Origin: Apostichopus japonicus
Lineage: Eukaryota > Echinodermata > Holothuroidea > Aspidochirotida > Stichopodidae
Reading direction: 5' to 3'
DNA length: 64,000 nucleotides
NCBI RefSeq assembly: GCF_037975245.1
Contig: NC_092565.1
Coordinates: 2,054,499 to 2,118,498, forward strand
In this document: piece by piece, positions 24,190-35,562 of the stretch
Numbering within the stretch: position 1 is the stretch's first letter
Layout: the number at the start of each line of letters is the position of its first letter
Program-made: the position numbers and the translations under genes
Notes under the pieces: model-generated
Told to the model about the DNA's origin: nothing
Database searches by the model: none
Seen by the model: only the letters and a program-made list of their open reading frames with translations

Positions 24190-27100
24190 AAATATTGGCT
24201 ATAGGCTGCATGCATTGGCTTTGGAGAATTGCCCAAGACTTTTGTAATGGACAGATCCTTGGTCATATACAATTCAGTGGACAAGCACATCGAGATACTG
24301 TAGGCATTTAAAGGAAGGCATGTACGCACGCTAGAAAAGAGTAACAACCGTCAAGGCCAAGACTACATTGGTACCCCCCTTTTACAGTGTCAGCTCCCTG
24401 GAGAGGCATTGGCTATGTGCAGTACTGATGCTAGCCAATTAGTGCAAATACCATTATATGAAAGAAGTATTCCTATATAATTAGCACTTACTGGACAATA
24501 AAGTGATGAAAAGCTTAATGAATGGTAAAATATTTCCTGTGTACACAGCCATATACGATGAGTTAATTTTGACACGGAGATATCAACTAAAGCTGTTTAA
24601 ATTATGTACAATTGAATATTATTGCTACACTGTCAAGAGAATGACCTTCTGATCACCTTTTGTAATAAGTTTAACCCTACATCAGAATTCCAGTGAACAA
24701 CAGTATGTATTAATTGGAACTCATTACTCAAAATAAAGTAAGTAGAGAAAGTAAACCATTCTTCTTAAGTGTTGTGATACAAGTGGAAACTGTTCTGCAT
24801 CCATGGTGGCCAGGGTATCAGGGGATCCCTAGTTCTGTAGATGATTCATACAAATGACATATAAAAATCAATGTCCTGCCATGAAACTTAGGATGATTTG
24901 TCAAGTACCATTCATTTTTATTGATATTTCTCTCTATCAAATTAAAATGATGATGATTCAGATAATACTGTATATAGGATGATTATATCATATTTTATCA
25001 CAATAAGTTTTGGTAGGAATGAAGAGTTTGATTATTTTTCTTTTCCAGATGAGCTCTTGACATCTTAAGAAGCAAACAAGCACTCATTTTTTTTCAAATT
25101 TCAGCTAGCTGGTTGTTTAAAGTATCCTCATGCATCGGTGATATATGTTATTAAATGGAGCACCCTGAAATATAAAGCATTGATTTGGTATTCTCCCATG
25201 AGTTATAAGGAAATGCCATTGTGTATTTAGCTACTGTACATGCTTCAAACTGTGCCTTGATTGCAACTTTACATACTGTGATGACAGAAATTTAAAAACT
25301 TTATAAAAAATACAGGATGATGCGCTATGACTTTTTGAAGTTTATATTTGGTATTGCCTGCACTCTCAAAATAATCATTTTACCACTTATACATTAACTA
25401 ATGTTCAATAAATGCATTACTACAATAAGTTGGTGAAAGTCAAGTGGACTACTATTCTATGTTACACCCCTGGTAGTCAAATTGGGGTCACAACCCTTTT
25501 ACGGACACCAAATGTTTTTTTGGGTGGCCAAATGTAAACATTCAATTGGAAAAATGTCAGCCAGTGTTTTTAGTTACTAGGAATTCAAAACGCGCGTTCC
25601 AGGGACACATCTGCCGAAAAAGTTTGCATTCCACAGATAAAAACTTATGTCCCCCAAGACAAACCTGTGTTAAATGCACAAGCCAAGCTATGACCTTTAC
25701 GTTCTTTTGAAGTCAAGTATAACAACCCTAGATCACAATTTCTTGCAGTTTGAGACTAAATAGAATTGTTGAGGCCTATATATACACACAAACAAATTAA
25801 AAAAAGATAAAATTAGTTGCAGTACATTTCAAGAAAATGTGCAAATTTGAATGTTCACCAAAGCTGAAGTTTTTCCTGTTCTGGTAGACTTAGCCTAAGC
25901 TAAGCGTTACATACACAGAACGACTTCCTTGAGTACTGTAGGCCAAAACAAAAACTATATTTGGCATTACTTTACATCGTGACTAACAGCAAAAAAGTCT
26001 TTGGATTGTTCTTTGCAAAACAACTTCTGTCATCCACCCCTACCCACCCCCCTCCCCCAAGAAAAAAATAATAGAACGGCAACCTAAGTGTAATTGTTCT
26101 TCCTTCTGAGCACTGAACACGAGCCCTTCAATCTAATTATTCAGGTAACTCTTGCGCTGTAGATTAAGCGGTAAAGATTTGACAAATTACCAAAGAGATA
26201 CGCAATGCCCTCTTGAGTCAAAAGTGAACGACAGCCATTAAGACAGAAAGAAAGATGAGAGGCTTACCACAGCAAGTTGCAACAAATACTTTTCAAATTG
26301 ATTTAACCTATCAATTGTGAACAAGAATAACATTTTTCAGCATTGTACTGAATTCACAATTTATTCATATAGTCATTTATATCTACAGTGTTCCTGTTGT
26401 GTTGATTACTTTCTTTCTCCAAACAATACTGATCAGAATCAGCTTTCCAAATTCAAGTAAAAAGATTATGTTATAACACAGTGACCTGTACGTTCATGAG
26501 CTTTTTGCTCCACGTTTCTGGTCAGTTCGAATCTGCTACTGTAACTTTAACATTAAATTTCTCTAAATTAATGTCTCTTTGGACTAAACAGGAACCACAG
26601 TATTGTTTGTTTACTATTTACTACTAAAATACTTTAGACTAGTATGATCTAGCCAAAAAAAAAAAAAAAATTCTGCCTCCAGCTTTGCATTTTAAGGGCA
26701 GTTCCAGGCTCCTAACTTTAAAGAAGCTTAATTGTGTACCCTGCCCATGTAATTTTGGTGGACTAGGCTACAGGGCTAAGCCTAGGTATAGACCAAGACA
26801 GTAATAGTAATACAAAGAAGATATAGCCTAGGCCTCTTCACAATATTACCCTACTAAAAAGTACTAGGTTTTCTGTAGGCAGCCTATAGCCTTACCAATA
26901 CCACAGGCTGTATACCTTTTTGTTCATGGTGGGAAAAACATCCAGTTCCATCATAACTGAAGTAATAAAAGTCATTTTAGCAACCTTTCAGCTCCATTGC
27001 CTTCATTGATTCCTTCTGTTGGGAGTTGAGTGGCACCAACGTTAGTAGTATTCAGACTAGTCGTAGAACTAGTACTAACAGGGCTTACGGCTACACTAAC

Positions 27101-28075
27101 ATTAGTGTCATACATATTGGGCCTAACGTAAGGCATCTTATCACACCATTGTCTAAATCGTCAAACTGAGATGAGCTTAGTCGCACCGTGTAGTTCGTGG
27201 CATACATTTCAACGGGTTGCTTGTCCTGAAATAGTCTCTATATTTAGAAAGCATTGTAGGCCTCAATATTGATCGACAAAAGTTCCGGAATTTTCTTAGA
27301 GTATAGAACTGAAGTAACGTCGTCGGTACTTTTAAAGTCTAAGGAGAAGGTACGTAGGGTCTATACATATCGCGCGATATGCGCACAGTACAGTACAGTA
27401 CAGTATACTATTTTACGTCGGTCGAAGTTAAGTTGAACATTGCTGTCGACAATATGAATATGCATAATGACCTACCGTAACGACGCGGAACTAAACCGCA
27501 GACGACGTGCCCGGTACGTTTATTCATTATTTTTTAATTTTGTCTGGTCTTCTAAAGCCGAGACAAACGATACCCCAAAAAAAGACAACCCACACTTTCT
27601 AAATAAATCTATTTTAATTAATTACACCTGACCTGTTAAACCCACGAAACACGAACCAAATAGATTCGTTTTGTGTTTAAGTTATTACAGTTCACATTTA
27701 CAAGGAGCATTACTCGTGACTATCAATTTCGGCGGTAAAACTTATACACTTTTAATGATAGTAAAAGTATATATCGGAAGGCATCTGTGGCGTATTGTCG
27801 GTATCATCTTTCTTCGGATTTTTTGCTCATTTTAGTGGACACCTCCTGTTGCGTTCACTCTAGTATCAAGGTTTATTGTTTCTGTCAACGGATCTAGTGT
27901 TTAAAGCACTTTGGATTCATTATTTCCAGTGATTTAGTTGAGTGCATTTTTCGAATTTCAACTTTTCGGTCATGTTGTAGTAGCCTATACTATAGCCTAC
28001 CACTTGCAATATACCACTTGCATTGTACGTGGTTCAGTTCGTTAGTCGTTTACCAGCAGGAGAAGAAGTGCAAAT
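24190..28075. other. AT-rich stretch leading to a candidate gene start
   Basis: No gene is recognised to about 27.3 kb. At 26.76-26.90 kb there are strings of AGGCCTA and CTAGG words. From 27.3 to 27.55 kb, base composition shifts to more CpG (CGCGCGATATGCGC, GACGACGTGCCCGG) with an (ACAGT)n run at 27387-27406. This may be the upstream region of the plus-strand gene model starting at 28076, but I see no definable TATA box. Confidence 0.35.
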
Positions 28076-28182
28076 ATGTTGGAAGCTTGCTGGGGACCGA
28101 AGAAGATATTATTAACCGAAGTACGACGAGCTCAGGAGAGAGTTACAAAAGTATCAACGTATACCCCAACTACAATTACCAT
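28076..28182 (+). CDS. Exon 1 of a candidate three-exon gene
   Basis: ATG at 28076 opens 35 codons (MLEACWGPKKILLTEVRRAQ, then ERVTKVSTYTPTTIT) plus two bases. It ends at a near-perfect splice donor, AT followed by GTAAGTACAG at 28183. Read through without splicing, the frame hits TAA at once (ATG TAA), which favours use of the donor. The two leftover bases match the phase of the acceptor at 31499, which starts with the one base needed. The protein family is not recognised. Another frame is open across the same exon, so frame choice rests on phase agreement with exons 2 and 3. Confidence 0.4.
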
Positions 28183-28812
28183 GTAAGTACAGTAATGGTT
28201 TTGCATGCTCTCATAATGTTTACATTTTTTTCTTTATTTTAATTAGGCCTAGGGGCCTAGGCTACTTTGGTTTTCTTTACTTTATGAAAAACTAAAAGAC
28301 GTGCAATGTTAAATTAGAAGCTACACCATTCATTGGAAGGATCATGCATCAGGGAAGGTCAAATATATTGTTTCTGAACTGATTGTTTGGTCCAAATATG
28401 AACTGCAAATGCTGCATTGATATTGTGATTAGTGTTCAAACGATTATGCATAACAGAAAATACCGATTACCGATTATTTTTTTCATATTCGTACCGATTC
28501 CGATTATTTGAAAAAGAGAAAATATCCCGTTTATACGAAATCGGCAATGAATTTTGTGATAGAAACAATTATTGTTGTGATTTTCCTGTTTCCTTTTGCT
28601 TTCGTGGTAATACAAGGCTCTTACTAGGCCTAGGCCTAGGTATCCTTTTGTTTGACCAAATTACCTCTGGAGTTTCTCGGAAAGATTTTTTTTTTTTTAC
28701 AAATTTCGAAAATATGACATCCTACCTAGTTGCTAAGCGAATGGCCTAACCACCTCGACGTGTACGTCACCTGTTAATGGCTTGAAATGGGCTAAGAAAG
28801 TTACTCAAAATA

Positions 28813-29092
28813 CAAAGTGGCTATTCTTACGACTGTTCGTAAGAATAATTTCCGACTACGCATGCGCAGTTGCTTTTTTTTATGACAGGAGAACTATTTT
28901 TAACGACCAGGAGTAACAATAATTTCCGGTTAGTGTTAGGGTTAGGATTGGGGTTTAGGGTTAAAGTTAGGGTTAGGGTTACCCCTACTACATGCGCAGT
29001 TGCTTTATTTACTTTACTGCCCTTGAATTCGCCTTTGTCGTAAGAATAGTTTATAAATAATTGTTACGACTAGTCGTAAGAATAGCCACGGC
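28813..29092. mobile_element. 280-bp MITE, possibly Mutator-like, with 9-bp target duplication
   Basis: GTGGCTATTCTTACGAC near the left end and GTCGTAAGAATAGCCAC near the right end form a perfect 17-bp inverted repeat, each part of a local palindrome around TTACGAC/GTCGTAA. CTCAAAATA occurs directly at 28804-28812 and 29093-29101, read as a 9-bp target duplication; 9 bp fits Mutator-like elements. It holds ATGCGCAGTTGCTTT in two copies and the TTAGGG tract. It is nested in the hAT element 28430-30687, so it is younger. Confidence 0.75.
28928..28980 (+). repeat. Interstitial telomere-like TTAGGG tract
   Basis: About 53 bp of TTAGGG and variants (GTTAGTGTTAGGGTTAGG, then GGTTTAGGGTTAAAG, then TTAGGGTTAGGGTT). 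It lies in the middle of the 280-bp MITE, so it belongs to the transposon rather than marking an ancient chromosome end. Confidence 0.85.
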
Positions 29093-29539
29093 CTCAAAAT
29101 ATCCATCTCAAAAAGCATCTAATTCTAAGACAAACCATCCATCTTCAATCTTTACCAAAGTGTGAATTTTAATTACATATTGCCTACATTCCAACATTAT
29201 TTTGTACTTATTTTCAGTATTATACCGTTTATGAACAAATAGAAATGTTACAAACTTGAAGTTAAACATACCTATTCGTTACCTATTTAACTCCATTCAA
29301 GTTCAATTAGAAAATGTATGCTCAGGTCAATCAAACTGAAAAGCAAATTGTACCATCGTAACTTGTTTAAAATTATTCTAGAAGTAGAATGTTACCAGAT
29401 TGATGTAAAGAAATAATAACAACTAGAAACTACTCCAATATAAAATACAACATTCCCTCTTTAAGACATCGCACATACCTTCCAAACAAATGCCGACTTC
29501 CAGCAAATTGAAAGTTGTAAACTAAGCTACGCATTTTTT

Positions 29540-29990
29540 TTTTTTTTTTGCAAACCGATGGTTAGGCTACATTTTCCATTGACTTAGTGTGGTTGTTAGG
29601 CTAACATGAGGCCGAAGGTTGCAGGTTATCTCATGGATATTTTAGTTCTAGCTAACTGCGTCACAACTTCAGCGAATAAAGAGATGCTTAGGCTAGATTT
29701 TCCTGTTGACTACGTGTGGTGTTCGGGTACCATGCGCGACGATAGCAGCAAGGAAAGTATGTAGAAAAGCTACGCAAAGTATGGTTGGTTTTTTTTGCAA
29801 AACGATGCTTGGGGTATATTTCCCATTGACTTGGTGTGGTTGTTAGGCTAACGTGTGGTCGAAGATTGCAGTTTCCATGGATATTTTTATTTTTTATTTG
29901 CGACACAACTTGAGCGAATAAACAAATGGCTAAGTTAGATTTCCATGCTGACTTAGTGTGGAGTATAGCTACCATGTGGTCGGAGATTTG
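29540..29990 (+). repeat. Degenerate internal tandem repeat of the hAT element
   Basis: Four diverged units share GATGxTTAGGCTA, then TTTTCCxxTTGACTTxGTGTGG, and in alternating units GCGACACAACTTxAGCGAATAA, starting near 29556, 29677, 29801 and 29924. Long T runs precede two units. Open frames in this stretch follow the repeat and are not supported as genes. A perfect 16-bp palindrome GCATCAAATTTGATGC lies downstream at 30102-30117. Confidence 0.6.
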
Positions 29991-31498
29991 TGGGGCTTTT
30001 AGGTTATTGTCGCTGGTACTGAAATTGCTTCGTGGAGGCCGTCATTTGCCAGTAACTGTGTGCGGAAAGTTCCCAATGATTGAGCGCGACCCGCCCGCAC
30101 TGCATCAAATTTGATGCGGGATTGTGAGAACTGTTTGTGCCATTCGCGCTGCTAAAGCAAACGCTTGTTACAACTAATTTTACACAGATACCAGGGCGAT
30201 TTTCTCATAGAACTCTCTCTTCTTTTTCGCACACGTAATTGTGATTTAGGATGGCTTTTTTAGCACTTGCTAGGGCGAACTTCGCCCGTCGCCCCCGCTT
30301 ACATTCGACCCTGTCCAGCACATTCGTTAATTCGCGAAATTGTTATTGTTACCATGCTTACTATGCCGAGAAATATGAAGTCACTTATTACGAGGGAAGC
30401 AAAATCGGCGACCATGGCAGCCTAATTTGATGAAATTACATCGTGAAAGACGTATAGAGGGTGTCATTATTTTAATATTTCGTAGTAAAAGAGCAAACCT
30501 AATACATCAGTTGATATTTTCAGCTTCCATATATATGTTTTTGAATAATGATATTTTCACCTTCCATATGTTTTTGAATAATCGGTATGACATAACTGGT
30601 ATTCCACGTAATTTTTACCGATTCCGATTATGTCCCGATTATGCAGTAATCGTTCCGATTCCGATTAAGTAAATCGTTTGAACACTAATTGTGATGCATT
30701 AAGATAAACCTTCAATTTTGTTGGTCTGGTTACACGCATCATTTCAGCTGGGTGACATCTTCTGTCTTATTATTGTTTTCTTTGATATATGGACATATCT
30801 TGACAGAATAAAGCTAGTTTTAACAAACATTTTCAATTTATGTCAAGAAGATTTCACAGAACCTTTGCACTTTCCTTACAACAGTCACTTGCGGGGAACT
30901 GCATTTCTTGAAACGCTTGACAGGTGCATTGGAATGCCAACAAGCCTCCCTTGGCAACAAGAAACAGGTTAGATTTTTGTAGTATTTTTTTAAAGGCATT
31001 TTTTAAAGGAGGATAGGTAGGTAGTTGAGAGATACACAACTTTCTGTACAGTTCCCTTCAAATCAGCTATAAATATGCATCCTGCAAAGATTTCCCAAAA
31101 AACTGTCTCATCAGTAGCAATTTCAGCCAGAACTTTCTTTAATCAGCAGAAAGATACCGTTTGTGTTTGAAAGTCAACGTCCCAGTTTTAAGGAAAATTC
31201 AAATACAATCCACTGTACAGAGAGTAATGTAAAATGTCATTATTGTTCATCTTTAAAGTAGTAGAGGTGTTGGGGAAGTGATGTTGATATAACAATTGTA
31301 CCATCTTTGCTTTGTGTCTCTTTTTGCTTTTGTTTTCATATGCTGCAAGGGCTTGAATCAGAACAATTGATAGAACTCTTTGAATAATAGTCCCTCATTT
31401 AAAGGGAAGAATGACACTCCACAGCCATCTATCAGCTTCCCTCTAGGCCTGAGGTTGCTTATAACTTTAGTAAAAGTTGTTCATACTTTTTCTTACAG

Positions 31499-31610
31499 AC
31501 AAGTTTTTCAGACCCAGAAGTTCCATTTTTTGGATGGCATTGTACCATCAGAGACATCGGTTGAAGAAGACAGTTTTGTCCAAGAATGCGAGAGTAGTGA
31601 AAATTTTGAG
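31499..31610 (+). CDS. Exon 2 of the candidate three-exon gene
   Basis: A pyrimidine-rich acceptor TTTTTCTTACAG ends at 31498 and a donor GTAGGC starts at 31611. The 112-nt exon takes one base to complete the codon split from exon 1 and then encodes 37 residues: QVFQTQKFHFLDGIVPSETS, then VEEDSFVQECESSENFE. The acidic, Ser/Glu-rich composition is coding-like. It ends in phase 0, which matches the acceptor of exon 3. No domain is recognised. Confidence 0.42.
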
Positions 31611-31923
31611 GTAGGCCTATGTCACATATAGTCATCCAATTATGCTGGTATTTTTTGCCATTCGAAAAGGATTGTCCAGCCAAAAGTTATATCAAAGAGT
31701 ACTATAATCTGAACATTCTGGTAAAACTTACATTCAAATCTAATGCTTTGTTCTCGAATATTGACATTTGAAGTTTTCAAATTTTGTACCAAGAATAGAC
31801 TTGAAGCATACAGGTGTGATATCATAGCCTAGGTGCACACTGTCCATAATTGATGTTTAAACATACAGTTCTACCCTGTGTATCGAGCACTTTTTCGACC
31901 AGAAGTGACACTTTGTTTTATGT

Positions 31924-31925
<2 letters not shown>

Positions 31926-31975
<50 letters not shown>
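31926..31975. repeat. (AT)n microsatellite
   Basis: A nearly uninterrupted dinucleotide run of about 50 bp, directly left of the hairpin at 31978-32133, inside intron 2 of the candidate gene. Confidence 0.95.
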
Positions 31976-31977
<2 letters not shown>

Positions 31978-31982
<5 letters not shown>

Positions 31983-32133
31983 TATTATTAGACAAAACCA
32001 GAGAACTACGATATGATTCATAATTGACAAATAGGGAGTAATGTTTTAGAAAATACTATTTCCTAAAACACTACTCCTTATTTGTGAGTTATGAGTCATA
32101 TCTTATTTCTCTGGTTTTCTCTAATAATATATT
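31978..32133. repeat. Long near-perfect hairpin, about 75-bp arms
   Basis: The left arm runs from ATTATTATTAGACAAAACCA to ATGTTTTAGAAAATA. The right arm runs from TATTTCCTAAAACA to TGGTTTTCTCTAATAATAT. The arms pair almost throughout with scattered mismatches and almost no loop. It could be a foldback MITE or a fold-back transcript source. It lies within intron 2 of the gene model. Confidence 0.85.
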
Positions 32134-32213
32134 TCTTTGGAGTAAAAATGGATTTTCTCTATAATAAATATCTATAGCCTATATATATTTATGTTTGTTT
32201 CTGTTCTTTACAG

Positions 32214-32282
32214 ATTTTTGTCATGGAATTGCCCCACGCCTTGATGCATACAACAGTAGAATACCGGCTGCAAACAGCATGA
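32214..32282 (+). CDS. Exon 3 (terminal coding) of the candidate three-exon gene
   Basis: The acceptor CTGTTCTTTACAG ends at 32213 after a pyrimidine tract. In phase 0 from exon 2 the exon encodes 22 residues, IFVMELPHALMHTTVEYRLQ then TA, and ends at TGA (32280-32282). The full model would be about 95 residues. The three exons agree in phase at both junctions, which is the main evidence. No family is recognised, and a non-coding transcript is still possible. The 3' UTR and polyadenylation site are not defined. Confidence 0.38.
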   Translation: MFVMELPHALMHTTVEYRLQTA

Positions 32283-32728
32283 TTCATATAGGGTCTGCAA
32301 GCAGCATGGGGTAACGTTTGTCAAGTGGTGTAGCGGGCGCATTTTCAGTGCAGACGGTACAAAGCACCGGGAAATGTTTGCAATGTATGTACAAACTTTA
32401 CCAAAAGTGTCAACTGTCAACTCTGCTAATTGAGAAATACTGTAGCTTATAAACATAATATCTGACATATACTGCATGTTGGGCTTGGGGAAATGTGTCA
32501 TCCCTACTGTTTTGGGTCAAGTGAATATTTACAAAATATGCCTTAATCTTGATATGCCAATATCTTTGCAATTGTAAATGTACACTTTAATTAATATGAA
32601 CTTTGTTTGTATGTGAGTTATGTGAAGTAGATATTCCCTATTTGCCCTGGGGAGAAGTTCCCAGAATTTGATGAGCTGCATGTGCTGTAAAAAATCTTGA
32701 AAATCTAGTGTTTGGCTTACAGGTACCT
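32283..32728. other. Possible 3' UTR and intergenic DNA
   Basis: No further exon is recognised between the proposed stop codon and the 2.1-kb repeat. No convincing AATAAA signal decides a 3' end. Confidence 0.3.
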
Positions 32729-34877
32729 GCTAGAAAGTTTTCTACTCTGTTCTTAATTTGCTATTTGGCTACACAAATTACCAAGCCTATAGGAATAGAA
32801 GTCAGCAATGGACCAAGTTAGTAATTTGTTTTGTTTTACACCAAATTTAATGCTTTTAGAATGTTCACATAATTTTGATGTAGCTTAACTATATTAATGT
32901 TGCTCATGTTTTGTTTTGCCTTAATTTTATGATAAATATATATATGTATGTGCTTTATAGCATACAGAGTGGCCATTCTGTGATGCAACATTCTGTAAGC
33001 TTCCAATCCATTCTTTAATTGGATAAACATTGCCAAATTTTATGACTTGATCAGTGTTTTGGGTATCCAGATCTTATCTTTCAACATGATTCATTCATTA
33101 CTACCTTTACAGCAGTATACTATACTATAATACTATAACACTACACATCTATAGTGAGGAAAATGTAGTCACAATTAAGGGTGCCCCATGGGCATATGTA
33201 ATGTTTTGATATACCATTTTTATTACACTTGTATAATTGCATTTAAGGTGCTTCCTTTCTTAGCTTATCAGCTATATACCAGTTCATATATCTACCGTTC
33301 ATTATCTACTTGTGACCAATTCTTTATTTTTCAGTTTTGCATATACTTTTTTTAGCTTGCCAGGATAACTCTAATTTGCCTTTCTCACTACACTTGTTAG
33401 TATATGTTTTCAACATAAATAAAACTGATTTTCCATGTTCGGTGCTTTCAGTCCAGATTTTGCATTTCATCAATTGTTTCTTAAGAAGTCTATTCTTCAC
33501 ATTTCTTGTAGGCAGTCTATTCTTTACCAATATTTTATTTAATGTTACCTTATTTCTAAGCATTGCCTCATTTGCGAATACTTTCATGCATGTATTTCCA
33601 TGGAATACATGCATGTATATATCCTTTGCATTGGTGCATGCAATGGATTTAAAAACATGCATCAAGCATGAATTGTTTCAAATCCGACAAAAAAAGCATG
33701 CTTTAAGCATGAACATGTATAAAACATTTCAAATACATGCTTCACACATGCCACAGTGCATGTGCACATTGTTTCAAACCCGCGCAAAAAACATGCTTCA
33801 AGCATGTACATGTATGAAACATCAATACATGCTTTAAGCACGTATTTGCTGGAGCATGTAATGTAGCTCATTAACATGCATGTATTTTTTTTCAAATACA
33901 TGCTTCACGCATGCCATAGTGCATGTAAGGAGGGCATTTACATACATGTATTTTCTTCAAACCCTGTGCAAAAGACATGCATGTAAAGGGTACTATAAAT
34001 TTGTGTAAGGGACGTCATATTCTGATAAACTCTTTGGTTTCAAATTTCATTCACAATTGTTTCTCAATAACGATGATTAATATTTGTTGAATTAAAGTGT
34101 TCTTCTTTTAGAAATAATATAAATCGTCTCTTCATCATTACATGTGTGGGGTGAAGAGGCATTCATGAATGCATGGGACGGATAGGTCATTCAACCCATT
34201 GCTAGGGGTGGGGAGGGGGGCCGGAGCATTGGAAAGGACCAATACAAAATAGCTGTCAAACCAAATAATGTGAGGTGCATACAACTAATTTGCTTCATGA
34301 TATAATTAAGGTAAAGAAAGTAATATTTAATCGCAAGGTTTGACCCCACGGTGTTGGGTGGGAAGCGTATATGTACGGTCAAGTCAATCATGAGGAAAAC
34401 TGAAATGCCTTCACTATAAATCTTCAAAACAATTTCATCAATTTAAGGCTTCACAGTGAATACCAATATGCAAATTTAAGCCATCAAAGCCTGTGCTATT
34501 TTTTTTGCTAGATCTGATGCAGCCATACACCGAAGCCTTAGCGAAGCCTTAGTGAAGGCATTCTTGGGGCAAATATAAGCCATCATTTATAAGCATTCGA
34601 AGCTTTAATGAAGCCTTAATGAAGCCTTCATTTTAGGCTTCAGGGAAAATTTATGCTAGCATTAAGGCTGCAGAGCGAATGCCTATTTAAAGCTTCAAAG
34701 TGAATACTTATATGCAAATTTAAGCCATCGAAGCCTTAGCTAATTTAAATTTTTCGGCTCTGGTGCAGCCTTAGCGAAGCCTTAGCGAAGGCATTCTTGG
34801 GGCAAATATAAGCCATCATTTATAAGCATTCGAAGCTTTAATGAAGCCTTAATGAATGCATTCATGTTTGGTAAGGG
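32729..34877 (+). repeat. 2.1-kb interspersed repeat, copy 1
   Basis: It runs from GCTAGAAAGTTTTCTACTC to CATGTTTGGTAAGGG and aligns along its length to 38249-40289 at roughly 90-95% identity by eye. Internal parts in order: an AT-rich body; a near-perfect 31-bp palindrome centred on CCATGG (33585-33615); an ACATGC minisatellite; the 14-bp palindrome GCATTCATGAATGC; and two diverged copies of a GAAGCCTTA-rich block (34441-34690 and 34690-34877). The frames at 33324-33901 fall on repeat sequence and are not supported as genes. The GGTAAGGG end matches, in inverse, the start of the minisatellite at 23507, so this is probably a mobile family. No target duplication is evident. Confidence 0.85.
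33585..33970 (+). repeat. ACATGC-rich minisatellite inside copy 1
   Basis: Units built from ACATGCTTCAAGCATG, ACATGTATGAAACAT, TTTCAAATACATGCTTCAC and ACATGCCAxAGTGCATGT repeat with variable spacing. The equivalent region of copy 2 (39138-39390) has fewer units, which accounts for most of the roughly 108-bp length difference between copies. The words are self-complementary, so the tract can form many hairpins. Confidence 0.75.
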
Positions 34878-35295
34878 TAAACCTAAAGACCACGGCACCA
34901 TTCAGTTTAAACATCAGAAACGATTTGCCGTCCCAGATAAACCAAAACAATTCCTTTACAATTACGACGGAATCGGATTAAAATAATCCGACGCGGATTA
35001 AAATAATCCGAATTTCTAAAACTTCTGCTCAATTCAGCAGAAATCAGTAAGTCGCTTTGCCTTTACAACCATGCCGACATCTTCTCTATAAAACAGTTTC
35101 AATTCCTGCTACTTCTTGTCACTTTCGGTGATCATGCACTGAAGAAGAGCTAGTTTTGCTCGAAAGCTCTGCGAAAAAACAAACATTGGCTGTTTTACTT
35201 CCAATCACTTACCTAATTCAATTATTGTATCTCACTCGAGATCCAGCCTTTCTCTAAATGCAGCATAGCTGTTTAACAGTTTTTCCGTTATTCCT
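34878..35295. other. Short unique stretch, no gene
   Basis: It contains an ATCCGACGCGGATTAAAATA duplication near 34970-35010 and a CTGAAGAAGAGC / GCTCGAAAGCTC hairpin word at 35139-35170 that is common in repetitive invertebrate sequence. No coding support. Confidence 0.4.
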
Positions 35296-35384
35296 ATATA
35301 TATATATATATATATTATTATTATTATTATGGTTCCGTATATAGCGCAAATACTATAACATATATATATTCAAATGCGCTTTAC

Positions 35385-35425
<41 letters not shown>
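35296..35425. repeat. Two AT tracts around a TAGCGCAAAT / ATGCGCTTTA hairpin
   Basis: An (AT)n run is followed by (ATT)n, then GTTCCGTATATAGCGCA, then CAAATGCGCTTTACAA, and a second (AT)n run. The GCGC words can pair. This kind of ATT tail plus GCGCTTTACA is usual at 3' tails of short retroelements. Confidence 0.6.
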
Positions 35426-35428
<3 letters not shown>

Positions 35429-35562
35429 GAAAAATGGAAATGTCAAAATGGAGATGTCGGTGTTAAGGGGTAGGGTGAGGAGCACGCCCCTTCCGAAATC
35501 ATCGATCCGTCACTGGCTACCCTGTGTATATAATAGTGATCAGCCCTGTAATTATGTCACTG

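Larger units (their letters stand above)
28430..30687. mobile_element. hAT-type DNA transposon, non-autonomous, 2.26 kb, with 8-bp target duplication
   Basis: The termini are TAGTGTTCAAACGATT at the left and AATCGTTTGAACACTA at the right, perfect 16-bp inverted repeats. ATTGTGAT flanks both sides directly (28422-28429 and 30688-30695), the 8-bp duplication typical of the hAT superfamily. Subterminal copies of ACCGATTCCGATTA occur at both ends. No transposase frame is visible inside, so it would need help in trans. It carries its own nested element at 28813-29092 and an internal degenerate tandem repeat at 29.54-29.99 kb. It sits in intron 1 of the proposed gene. Confidence 0.88.

Noticed and set aside
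28928-28980. Ancient chromosome fusion point marked by TTAGGG repeats
   Set aside because: The tract lies inside a small MITE with duplicated flanks, so transposition explains it.
30855-30966. Extra exon of the 28-32 kb gene ending at CAG/GTTAGA
   Set aside because: An open frame exists, but its phase does not fit between exon 1 and exon 2, and the acceptor is weak. It may be an alternative or chance exon.
33324-33901. Open frames of 79-166 codons in the 33.3-33.9 kb region
   Set aside because: They lie on the ACATGC minisatellite and repeat body, and the equivalent frames in the second copy at 39 kb are shorter and disrupted.
35139-35165. Hammerhead ribozyme core (CTGAAGA ... GAAA)
   Set aside because: An extra base lies between the CTGANGA box and the GAGC/GCTC stem, and I could not find the closing stem I and III partners. 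A covariance-model search would decide.
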